Assembly (NCBI GenBank): GCA_023897205.1 | Contig: JAHWDD010000004.1 | Location: 1,240,001 to 1,304,000, forward strand | Reading direction: 5' to 3' | Origin: Exophiala sp. HKRS030 | Taxonomy: Eukaryota; Ascomycota; Eurotiomycetes; Chaetothyriales; Herpotrichiellaceae | DNA length: 64,000 nt | Part shown: piece by piece, positions 22,705 to 33,240 of the stretch | How positions within the stretch are numbered: the stretch's first letter is position 1 | Layout: every line of letters begins with the position of its first letter | Position numbers and translations under genes: made by a program | Notes under the pieces: generated by a model | Databases searched by the model: none | Told to the model about the DNA's origin: nothing | What the model saw: the letters and a program-made list of their open reading frames with translations, nothing else

Positions 22705-23835
22705 AGGCGTTCACTTCAGGCACGAGTTTGCTTCAAACAAAATCGGCTCCGATCGTCGATCAGGCAGGGCCAAAGAGGCCAGAGGAGGTGTATATCACAC
22801 GAGTTCCAACTCTTTGGATGCCCATCTTCTGGCACAGCTGGCCCTTCGAGATTGGCTGGTCATCATCTCATCATCTCATCATCACAAAATGAAGACAACG
22901 TGATGTTCCTTCGCGAGTTTGGAATAAATGCTCGGCTTCTGTCCGCGTCAGGGCTGTTGGGCCTCTGGCCTCAAGAGACGCACACTCAGTCGCGAACTAT
23001 GAACGTCGCACCGAGTTGCTTCACCGACTCGTCAGCGACGATCGTCTACTGTTACAATCGCGCATTCTCAGACACAGCATATTTGCTCCAAAAATCAGCA
23101 CTCGCCGAATTTGGGATGACAGTGGGTTTGAGAGCTCCCCAGGATGCTTCCAAGGACCGAGTTCCTCACTGTTGCTTGTAGTCTTTACATGCGACCCACC
23201 TACCTATTTTTTTTGGCAACGATGAAAGAGTTTCGAACCCAGAGCTTGTGTTGGACAAGGCTACGCTGGAGTCTTGGGCAGATTACGGGAAGAAATCCAC
23301 AAAGGCCTGGCTGCGGCAGATCAGCAGTTCTGGCCACGATGGACCTGATAATCATCCCAAGCGAAGTTCCCGCGGCTGGAAAAGTGCCTGGGTCGGACAA
23401 ACCCACGTTTTGTGTTCCGGCAGTACCTGAGCGAATCACGTGTAGCGCTAGGACGGAACTGTGGCTTATGCTGAAGGTTGAAGATTTCACGTCTTGGTAC
23501 ATAGAGCAATCCAGTCGATGTGCAAATTGTAAACGATTGTGATTCCCAGCTCCGTGACGCAGCTTACTGACACGTAATCAGGTCCACGTACCTCGTGGAT
23601 CGAGCATCAAACACCACGAGCAGTGTATCCTTAACTACCACATCTGGACTAGATTGCCAAGTCAAGGTCACGTGCCGCTGTCAAGATCAAAACCTCTCTA
23701 CGCCTGGCTTTCCTGATTTTTTCATTCTCTTACGGCCCGAACATCCACGTTTATATGATCAGCGCATTGTACGACAAAGATTCAAAAATCGACAACTCAC
23801 ACACGCCGATCACTCTCCGCCGTTGATGGTCCACG
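22705..23835. other. Intergenic, no gene recognised
   Basis: About 1.1 kb with only weak overlapping frames on both strands around 23140-23545. It includes the promoter and leader of the Spt10-like gene. An upstream ATG at 23826 opens a 40-codon frame that overlaps that gene's start out of frame. Confidence 0.5.
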
Positions 23836-25684
23836 ATGCCGGCCCTGCTGGAGGACCCAGAGTCGGCCGTCGTTTATCGGCAATCTGGGCAGGGTCCGTA
23901 TCCGACCCCAGAAAATCCGCAAATCCCCTCCTCCATTTTCCCTAGGACCGTCACGCTCAGGGATCGTGTTACAATTGCGACTCTTGTGCCTTTCTTCTCG
24001 CCTGAGGCAGTTCCGAAACGATTATTAGCTTATCTTTCCGAAAATCTCAACAAGGAGATCGAGGGTGGAGATACGTACCCGATGATCGACCCTCTGCCAC
24101 TCGAGACTTTTGGGCCTTATTGGTTTGGTAATTTCGGTGCGGTCATGATCTTGGGTGATATTGGAGGTATTGAAGGGGTCCAGGACCTGGATCGAAACGG
24201 TGCTGACTGGGACAAACTTTGTCTGGGGAGTTTCTACGTCAAACCCAACTACCCCGGTCGTAGTAGTCACGTATGCAATGGTGGTTTCCTGGTCACCCCA
24301 GCGGCACGAAACAAAGGTGTCGGGAGGTCTATGGGCCGGTGCTATCTCGACTGGGCACCCCAATTAGTAAGTTCTGCTCGAGAGCGGATAGCGTGCCTCT
24401 GGCGGGAATTTGTCTAACACGCAATAGGGCTACACGTACTCTGTCTTCAACCTGGTCTACGAGTCCAATACTGCTTCCACAAGGATATGGGACTCGCTTG
24501 GATTCAAACGCATTGGTAAGGTTCCTGGCTGTGGAAATTTGAAATCGTCCAGCGAACCTGTAGATGCCATCATTTACGGAAGAGATCTGAAAACGGACCT
24601 CGATGGTGATCAATCCGAGGAGAGATTCGATAAAATTCGATACTACTTGAGACATCAATTATATCCACAGGGCGCGGGCAGGTCAGAAAAAAGCCGACTT
24701 AGGAGTGCCGCAACGCACTATAAACTAGTGGGTGGTCAGGATGGTATCCCGGAAAAGCTCTTCTTGAAGGACAAGGAAGTCATTTCCGACCCTCAAGCAC
24801 AATACGATATCGCCACACAGATACATCTACAGTCGCACGGAGGCATCAACAAAACCACTGCCATCATAGCTACCCAATATCACTGGATTCGCATCAAAGA
24901 AACCGTGAGTCATGTGATCAAGAACTGTCCGGACTGTAAGGACGTGAACAAACCTCCAGTCAGTCGACTCGAAAACAGACCTCGAAGCAAGACAGTTGAT
25001 GAAGCACCTGCGACACTACCGGCACCGGCACCGGCAACGTCCCCGCCGTCGCCACCACCGCCGCCCCCTCCCCCTCCTCCTTCTACTCAACCTTCACTGC
25101 CTCCACAACCTCCACTGCCTCAACAACCTCCTGTCGAGATTCAAAGCACGTCTCAAGAAGATATAACCCCCAATCGTTTATCAGATCACGACTTCGCTTC
25201 AATACAGCAGCAAATGGATCTTGCTAATGACCATCTGACTGATCCCAATGGGCACGTGCAAAGTAATGGCAACCTCGATGCACATCTTCACCCTGAGCCG
25301 CATCTGCATCCGGAGCTGCACCCTGACGCCCATCTTCATGATGCGCATCTCAATGCTTATGATGAGATGGCCATCGACCCGCAGATCATGGAGCAGATCC
25401 AAGCCATGACCGAGTACGACCAGAATACACATGCTTATGTTCAAGCCGGATTGGGTCAATTTGAGGCTCCACACCTACAGTCGCATGATCCGCACGATTT
25501 TAATCATCAGCCCCAAGACCATGGCTTCATGAACGACGCCAACGGCGCCATCATGACACATGATCATGTCATGGACGACAGCGGCACAGGGACAGGGCTT
25601 AGCAACATGCAACCTATTCAACATGTGTTACCCATGGACTACCTCGAAACTCCGAACAATCAACAGTTTAAACTTGAGCCATGA
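23836..25684 (+). CDS. Spt10-like GNAT acetyltransferase with integrase-type H2C2 zinc finger
   Basis: Two exons, 23836-24366 and 24428-25684 (61-bp intron, phase 0), give 595 residues. The GNAT fold occupies about 60-215, with acetyl-CoA loop RNKGVG at 158-163 and the following helix; the intron falls in this region and splicing restores it. A zinc-binding module follows: His310, His314, Cys344, Cys347 (H-x3-H-x29-C-x2-C), the pattern of retroviral/retrotransposon integrase N-terminal domains. Yeast Spt10 has the same pairing; its finger binds histone gene upstream activating sequences and was reported as related to foamy virus integrase. The C-terminal 240 residues are disordered: a polyproline run, then His/Asp/Pro-rich repeats. 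The role is inferred as transcriptional activator, perhaps of histone genes. Direct acetyltransferase activity is unproven in this family. Confidence 0.8.
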
Positions 25685-26228
25685 AAGTGATGCTGTCGGG
25701 CGTTTTGGGAAAAGCTGGATTTATGGAGCACGCAGGTGAACGAGCTCACGACGATGATTTATACCGCGTCACGCAGAATGACCTTTCTCTTCGATATGAA
25801 CATACTTTGATCAACAGCGCTTTTAGAATACCCGATGCTTGAAGTACCGGAGTTGCGCCAAACTTGGGAAATTATAGAGTGTAGATAAAGATAAAAGAAA
25901 CTTGCTTGGGGAGCAATTCCCGCCAATATGCTTGCCAAAATTCCTGACGAGGTCCACCTGAACTTGATATTCGACTCTTGACCCTCTCTTGTGTCTACCC
26001 GAGAGATCAAGACATTCCTCGGCTCGTTTGGGCCAATCCGACTAATCCTAATCGAGACAATCTCCTCTCGCTATCTCTAACCTAACTCACTCACGACCTG
26101 GTATCTGCCTGAGTCTGCTGTTGATCAAGCCTAGTCTCACTCGTATTCGCATCAATCGGAACAAGTCTCTCTGACATCGAACATGAAGGTGTCACTGGCC
26201 AGCGTTCCGATCACCATGCATAGTTACA
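25685..26228. other. Intergenic, promoter of zinc-cluster regulator
   Basis: A 544-bp spacer between two tandem genes. I see no gene. The last part carries the leader of the regulator gene. Confidence 0.5.
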
Positions 26229-27977
26229 ATGGAGAATGTGAAGCCTAAAAGACCACCGCGACCTCCACCGAAACTACGCACCAAAACCGGCTGCCACAAA
26301 TGCCGTGAACGTGAGTGGCTCAACTTGAGCATGCTTGTGTATTGCTGTTGCGCGTATCATTGGGAGGGATTTCTTCTGACCAACAGTAGGACGTAAAAAG
26401 TGCGATGAAAAAAAGCCGAGATGCGGCGCTTGTACGAAGCTGCAACTCGACTGCAGTTACCGAGAGACATCGTGCTCTCCTCGTCAGCCTTCACATGACG
26501 CAATTCCTCTACCAGTTACAACGCCAGAGACCGAGGACAAAGTTGTTGATGTGATCCTGCCTTCGCCGCTGGATTCCACCGTGAGCTTCAATCCATCAGT
26601 GCTAAAGACAAAGCGTGATTGGATGGTGTTTCAGTACGCCTCGACGAGATTCATCCAATTACTCACTACGCCGGACGCAACGGCCGAATTCCGCGATGTG
26701 TCTTTTGTATTCGCGATTGGATTTCACGAGCCATGGGTCATGCACGCAGCGCTGGCTCCGGCGGCGTTGCACGCCTCGTGTGCTGCGTTGATGCCTCGAG
26801 AGGATGCCATGGTGTACACTGAGAGTGCTCTCCGTGGTCTTCGAAAGGCCATCGAACGATCCCAGGTCATTGCTGACAAAGGAGAGACCTTTTTGGCAGC
26901 ATCTCTTTTCCTAGGGGTCTTCGAGGTTAGCCAGGCCTCCAATTTGGATTATTCACAATTCGCTGATTGACTTTTTAGGACTTTTACTCGGCTCCGGCAA
27001 GTCAATGTTTGACTCACTACAAAGCTATTGCTCGAGTGCTTGAGGAACAGACTGTAAAAACACGCCGTTTGGATTTGGATCAACTGTCGGTCTTTCAACG
27101 TACTCTTCTCGACTCGGTGCTTTACCATTTTGCCACCAGGTTGATCTTTGAAGAGGACGTCGATGCCGTTTGCGAATCATTCCCCTCTCAAACTATAGCC
27201 ATGTATATCGATGCACTGGAAAGTGGGACACAGCAAAGTCACGAATCATCTTCGATTCTTCCAGTCCTTGGGCGATGTAAGCCCAGTCTTTTCCTTCTGA
27301 TCTATCAGATTACCTGGCTCAGCAGGCAGGTGCCGCTCGACAAACACAGCAGCAATCACACGCTTGCCCTTGAATGTCTGGAGGAGCTAGACAAGCTCTT
27401 CTATACAAGCCCAGTTCTAAATTTCGACGGAGTCTCTTCATCTGGTGATGATTCATCGAGGACGCCGAGCAACACCGATGTCGCTGCGAAACTCTACTTC
27501 TTGGCTACCAAAGTTTTCCTTGTGAAAGTTTTGGACCCAGGTCAAGTGCAGAGCACCTCGAGACAAATTTCTGCCATGCTGCAGCAAGCGTTTGAACTGC
27601 TCAGCTGTTTTGACGGAGCTGCCCCTTGTGCGCAATTCATCTGCTGGTCGATTCTTGTCTTGGGCTGTGCTGCCTGCCCAACAAGCAAGATCGAGACATG
27701 TGCTGAGTCTGACTTGCCAGTTGACAGTGGCGCTGAAGTACGCTTGAACATGAGGACTCTTATTCAACGACAACTATTGCAAATCTGGAAGACCTCCTAC
27801 TCTGGGTATGTCAAACGAACAGCTGGCGCTCTGGACAAGATATGGAGCCTTCCCGACTTTCTGGTACGCGATCTTTCAAAACTCGTCTCGACAGCCGGAG
27901 TTGAATACGATGGTTTGAACGCCCTGGTGTACAGTGGGGGTCTGGGACAAGCCTTGCTTTATTTGCCTATCTCTTGA
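26229..27977 (+). CDS. Zn2Cys6 fungal transcription factor
   Basis: Three exons, 26229-26310, 26390-26925 and 26979-27977, give 538 residues. The binuclear zinc cluster is Cys22, 25, 32, 39, 42 and 49 (C-x2-C-x6-C-x6-C-x2-C-x6-C). The first intron lies inside it, and the TAG acceptor ending at 26389, not the CAG three bases earlier, gives the canonical spacing. Basic and proline-rich residues 1-20 precede the cluster. The remainder resembles the C-terminal effector region of Upc2-type sterol-regulator relatives (a fungal-specific helical domain beginning with KTKRDWMVFQYASTRFI), a large group with diverse targets, so sterol control should not be assumed. It sits beside an amidase gene, a typical position for a pathway-specific regulator. 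It converges on that gene with 232 bp between stops. Confidence 0.88.
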
Positions 27978-28209
27978 GCGAAACGACGCAGGTTCCAGCA
28001 CGTCCTTATGAAGTTTTCACACGTGGAGGGCGAAGGACTTGAGCACTATACCGGCATCCTCTAGGAGCAGATATGGACTCAAGTCCCCTCATCCCGACTT
28101 CAAACTTCATTCTCACTACAGGTTCCGCTGACTTTAAGACCTGAGAGCATGGTCGTTCGATATTCATTGCTTAAACACTCTGCACTACATACCAGCGACA
28201 TCGTATCTT

Positions 28210-30057
28210 CTAAGCTCGCTTCAAACATTCGTCAATGACTTTTGTCACCTGCAAACATTCCTCATCTCGCATCTTGCTCGTGAAAATTTGGAGCGAACAA
28301 GGTGCGCCATCCATCAATTCAGGATCATCTAGAATCTTTGTTAGTCTTGATTTCAATCCTCGGCAACGACTTACAGTCTGGTGCTCCTTGTCCTGCCTGC
28401 ACCTTCCACGGTTCTGGGTCCAACTCTTTCGAAGCCTTTCCGAACGGTATGACGCACGCCGGATACTGGTCACACATTAATCAGCCGGAGTTCAAGAGAG
28501 GGGGTCCGGGTGCCTACATCAAGCAGGTTCAGGAAGGCCGTGAAAGGTGGCCACCCAAAATTGTCATGGGGCACAGCAGTGTTTTGCGCAGCTGGCGCGA
28601 GCACTGCATCCAATTTTTTCTCCAACCAAATTGTTCGCCAATTCTCACAGAGTTCCTGTCTTTTCACCGTGAGAAGAGCATATTTGTGAAGAAAATCAAG
28701 TCCATCTAGCTTGGGAACGAAGTTGTAATGGCCAGCATTACCAGGTCCAATTTGTGCGGCGACAGACGGCACTGGTGGCTCGCCGCTCGCATCTATGAAC
28801 CCCTTGGATGTCGCGGTATGGAGGCCGAAGATTTCGCAGGCCACCTCGTTAGCATCTGAAACTTGGCCTTCAGCGGGCGTTAGGTACACGAGATCATGGC
28901 CAGCTGCTTCGAGCTTTTTGGCAGCCTCGGCCAAGGCCCGCTTGATTGGAGGTTGCAGCGGGTACACACGATCTTCTGACATGACACCGATCCTCAGTTT
29001 GGACTTGGTGTTGGGCCCGAGTCTACGCCATGGGACGTCGATGGCTGTCGAGTCGAGCAGTGCGGGGGTGGTGTCGAGCACTGCTTTGGTGAAGATTTCG
29101 AGTGCGTCGACATCGTTGGTGAGGGGCCCGGCAGAAGCGGTGATGGGCTTCCATCCTGCGAGCGATGGAATCTGCTGGCCTCCGTACGGGATTCGAGAGC
29201 TTGTCGGTTTGAAACCGTAGGTACCTGCCCTTTTGTCAGCTTTCGCGACATGTCTCAGCAGAGTCTACATATTCGCCTGACATACCACAGCACAGTGCGG
29301 GAATACGGACTGAACCTGCGACGTCAGTGCCGACACCCAGGGGCGAACCTCGAAAGGCCACCAATGCACCTTCTCCTCCGCTCGAACCTCCGGCATTGAG
29401 AGCCGTGTTGTGTGGGTTCAAGGCGCGTCCGAAAATGTTATTGTCGGAGTCGGCAGTCATGAGTGTTTGAGGAATATTCGTCTTCACATAAAGCACGGCA
29501 CCCAGACTGAGGAGGATGTCCACCAGTGGTGAATTGGCGGTTGATTTCTTTCCTAGAAAAGAAACGTACCCAATCGAGGCCTCCTGTCCCTTGATCTGGA
29601 ACCCGTCTTTAATGCTTATCGGGAGACCGTGCAATGGGCCTAATTTCTCTCCCTTGGCTCTGCGCTCGTCAAGAGATTTGGCCCTGCCGATGGCCTCATC
29701 GAAGAATGTTTCCGTCAGGCAGAATGTCAATTGCTGGGCGATGGCAGCTCTCTTGCAAAAGGCGGTCGTCACATCAACAGAGGTGAATTCGCCCGAAGCC
29801 AATTTGCCGAGAAGAGCCTCAACGGTGTAATTCTCCGTGATGTCCAACTCATGATCGGTCAAGATGCCAGACTTTCTCGGAATATCCAAGGCGATCAAGT
29901 TGTTTGGGTTCTTGTCAAGCGGAAGGGATAACGAGTCCAAGATTGAAGATGGTAGCAACCAGTTCTTTGGAATGGCAGCTCGCCGTTCTTCTCTCTTTCG
30001 AGCGACGATATCTTGCCAACTCAGTTTCTGTTCTGTGGTGGTTGTGATTGAGCCCAT
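28210..30057 (-). CDS. Amidase (amidase-signature family, acetamidase-like)
   Basis: Four exons, 30057-29286, 29224-28518, 28465-28375 and 28328-28210, give 562 residues. The Ser-Ser-Lys triad is visible: Lys150 (ISIKDGF), cis-Ser225 in GGSSGGEGAL, and nucleophile Ser249 in GTDVAGSVRIP, with the 24-residue spacing known from FAAH. The enzyme hydrolyses carboxamides to acid plus ammonia, and fungal relatives such as AmdS allow growth on amides as nitrogen source; the exact substrate is not predictable here. All introns are GT-AG and the last two split or abut codons in the conserved C-terminal block (YPACVIPFG, PELMDGAPCSLQI). No targeting signal is seen, so it is probably cytosolic. It is divergent from the FAD oxidoreductase gene and convergent with the zinc-cluster regulator. 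Confidence 0.93.
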
Positions 30058-30691
30058 CTTGAGGTATCGAGACTGTTTACTTTTTGTTCTTGATTTCCCG
30101 GTCGGGATATATTGCTTGTACTCGAAAAGCGCCTTTGCTCAACCAAAGGACGAGTCTATGTAGGTAGTCCAGGGAGGTGCTAGACAAGTCGACAATCTGA
30201 CGTTGATATGAGTGTTCAGTCTCACGCTTGGGGAGAAGTGCACCTCGGTGATAACAGATGTCGATTTCATCTCCACCATTGAATGATTTCTATCTTGGTT
30301 AGTATGTACCTCGGTAGACAATATCATTTGACGGTAACTAGTTGACGGCCTGGAGAATGGGTGCCTCTGTACGCATTTCTCCGCCTCGTGATGGACCTAT
30401 CAGCACCAGTTGCGCCGACACCATTTAAGCTTCTCCAGGGACTGAAATCGTTCTAGCTTGACATCTAGAAAGTGGATTGATCTGGCTTCAAAGCATGGCT
30501 CTTGAGTGCGGCAAGATGCTTTCGACATGCGCTCGTGCCTCGACTCGGGTCCCAAGTATTTCAATGGCGGGCAGTCCTCGTTGCAATCTGCAAATCATAG
30601 AGGCCGCAAAACGACAAAGACACGATACGACAGTCTGATTAACGAGGGGCCTTTTTGATTCTGAAATATCAGCAAGGGTGAAACAAAATCC
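30058..30691. promoter_or_regulatory. Divergent promoter with GATA-type sites, amidase / FAD oxidoreductase
   Basis: This 634-bp segment separates two start codons that face away from each other. It contains three HGATAR sequences: TGATAA at 30249-30254, AGATAG (reverse strand) at 30290-30295 and TGATAG (reverse strand) at 30397-30402. In Aspergillus such sites bind AreA, the nitrogen-catabolite GATA activator. Three short sites in 634 bp exceed chance only modestly, so AreA control is a hypothesis. Confidence 0.5.
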
Positions 30692-32214
30692 ATGGATTCA
30701 TCTACAGATCCTTCTATCTGGCAGACTCTGACCACGAGGCTGAGTCGTGACCCTGGCACACCGGTCGATGATCCAACCATATCATTCTGGCAAGAACCAC
30801 CACTTCCAATAGCTCAACATGCATCTTCACGTTTACCTAAAGACGCGGACATTGTCATCATCGGCTCTGGCATCACCGGGATCAGCACGGCCCTGCATCT
30901 GCTTCGAAGAGATCCAAAGTTGAACATTGTCATGCTCGAGGCGAGAACCGCCATTTCTGGAGCCACGGGTCGAAATGGCGGACACATAAAAGCGGTACCC
31001 TGGGCCGACTACTACGCTCTCAAGGAAGCCTATGGTAAAGAGAGTGCAATGAAGATCACCAAGTTTCGCCTCGCGCATCTCGAAGCCATGGTCGCCGAAG
31101 CAGAGGCGCTGGGGGAAGAAGGGAAAGTTGGGCTGGTACGACGGGTCGACGGTGTCTGTGCGATATACGACAAAGAAGTCTGGCAGCAAGCAAAGATGAA
31201 ACTGGCCACTTTTCTAGACGACTTTCCTGAAGAACGAGGGAAGTGGACCATGCACGAAGACGAAAATGAACTAAAGGTGAGCAGACCATTGGGACACCAT
31301 CATCTCGATGACACTTTGCTGATGTTTTCTTTGCTACTCAGGATCTCGAAGTGGCCAACGCTCATGGCTGTATAGTAGGCCGTGCAGGAGCAGCGTGGCC
31401 ATATCGGTTTCTAGGGGTCATATTGTCACGATTGTTACAAGGCGGGCAATTGTCACTAGAGACGCATACGGTGGCCAAGGACATTCAACGCACAAAGTCA
31501 GCACCTACCCATGCGTACGAGGTCCACACCACAAGAGGCACGATACTAACAAAACACGTCCTCCATTGCACGAATGGTCACGCGGCTCATTTGCTCCCTG
31601 CGCTACAAGGTAAACTGTACCCGTTGAGGGGACAAATGACCGTCCAGACGGTAAACCCTGAATTCCCCCGGACCGGGGCCCAGAGGTCTTACAGTCCCAT
31701 GTGGGCCAAAGGTTTCGATTACATCACACAGTCCCCTGGCGAGGACGGTTCTCTATACCTAGGCGGCGGACTTTTGCAAGATGGTGGTTTGGAGAAAGAC
31801 GAAGACTTGGGTAACCCGGATGATAGTTCTTTGAGTGCGGGTTGCCTGAGACATCTTGAATCTGTACCTAGCCGGGCTTTCGTTCGCGGGAAAGGGTCGA
31901 GCATCGAAAGGAGATGGACGGGGATCATGGGTTTCACTGGTGATGGATTGCCTCTGGTTGATCGTGTTCATAAGTTTCTTTCTGGGCGGGAAGAGTGTGA
32001 TGACGACCCTCGGGCTGGTGGCGAGTGGATTGCGGCTGGTTGGGATGGGTATGGCATGGTCCATTGTTGGTTGACAGGTAAAGCTCTCGCCGCCATGGTT
32101 TTGGGTCACGAGGATGAGGTCGTCGAATGGTTCCCACGTCAAGAATTTGCATGTACCGAAGAAAGATTGGGAAAGATGAATCCCGAGAGTGCCTTGAGAC
32201 ACTTGCTGGGTTAG
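30692..32214 (+). CDS. FAD-dependent oxidoreductase (DAO family)
   Basis: Two exons, 30692-31276 and 31342-32214 (65-bp intron, phase 0), give 485 residues. The N-terminal dinucleotide-binding fold reads DADIVIIGSGITGIST (GxGxxG at 58-63), followed by the acidic end of the second strand (MLEARTAISGATGRNGGH), where the RNGGH stretch contacts flavin in this family. The C-terminal FAD motif is TGDGLPLVDRV and GEWIAAGWDGYGMVHCW. The family oxidises secondary or primary amines of amino acids and polyamine derivatives, releasing hydrogen peroxide. The nearest bacterial analogues are gamma-glutamylputrescine oxidase-like, but the substrate cannot be set from sequence. There is no clear peroxisomal tripeptide (it ends LLG). 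The divergent arrangement with the amidase suggests joint use in nitrogen acquisition. Confidence 0.88.
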
Positions 32215-33240
32215 GTTAAAAACGTTATTATCTTGTTAGGTAGGTAGGTAGACATTACGGAGTAGGGCATTCGTCTTCCTTTGCCGAGAAGGCCGGGGGG
32301 GAAAGGGATTGATTGCAAAAGATGGAGTTTACATTGTGTCTTGTTGTACAGTATGTTTCTTGCCAACGTCGCCGGCAATTGAGAGATGGTCTAGACCTTT
32401 GGTTTTCTTAATCCGTACATTGTGCGCATAATGTATGGACACACTACCTTACCTATCGATATCGCGGATAGATAGATACATACGGTCAAGCCCTGTACTG
32501 TACACGTAGTGCGAAGGTAGATAATGGGGTAAATTTTGACACTATGCCAGAATTAGAAGGTTGACCCTGAAGGAGTACATAAGTCATTCGGGACTTTATC
32601 AAACAGCGATAAAGAGACAATGTTAAGTCGATCCCTTGTACGGCGCAAAGCGTGTTTATTGGTCGCTCCTCCTTAGAACAACCCTCGGCGCCTTCAGCAA
32701 GCTAATTCATTCATTCTTCTTGTTTCTAGTTCACTAGAGGCAAGCAGCTATACGCGAGATCTACAAAATCGTTGTCCTGGGCACAAGGACCTACGATCCT
32801 AATGTCGACCTTCTCCGCAATTTCGAGATGCACACTCTCCGTATCTCGCTGGGCTAGACCAAAACCAGGTTGGGACTCTCGCGTGGCCAAGATTCAAATG
32901 ATAATGCTAAATAATGACCATTGATAACGAGAACATCAACTTACCCAGCTACCCGTGTTATCTGCCTACATAAGTAGTTGAAGTCGTGTCTTTCTTCCTC
33001 CATCAAACAAAGTATATTGAGACATTGATATAACCTGTCCTCCCTCCCTCCCTCCTGTCTGGACGGCGGCCCCCAAAAGACTCGACCACCTCAACCCCAC
33101 CTCCTCCTCTTCCTCTCCCCCCTCTCCTCTACTTTCCAACCATACAACCAGGACACTGTTCTTCTCTTCTTTCTTCTTTTCCTCATCCATTCTACTCCTC
33201 ATACAACCCAATCAATATACATGATATATCTCTCCCCAAA
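32215..33240. other. Intergenic with long CT-rich promoter of the MFS gene
   Basis: The first part is the 3' region of the oxidoreductase and carries a GGTAGGTAGGTAG run and one TACGGAGTA motif (32256-32264). From about 33035 to 33190 the plus strand is strongly pyrimidine-rich, a common feature of active filamentous fungal promoters. No gene is seen. Confidence 0.5.

Noticed and set aside
23220..23260. GGTTCGAAAC on the minus strand as a possible tRNA T-loop
   Set aside because: The flanking bases do not pair to form the T stem and no acceptor or anticodon arm is found.
23200..23545. Overlapping frames of about 60-130 codons on both strands
   Set aside because: No family resemblance, no splice support, and mutually overlapping on opposite strands.
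26384..26389. CAG acceptor three bases upstream in the Zn2Cys6 regulator
   Set aside because: It would put seven residues between the second and third cysteines instead of the invariant six.
28302..28709. 135-codon plus-strand frame
   Set aside because: It is antisense to the amidase 3' exons, whose splicing restores conserved blocks.
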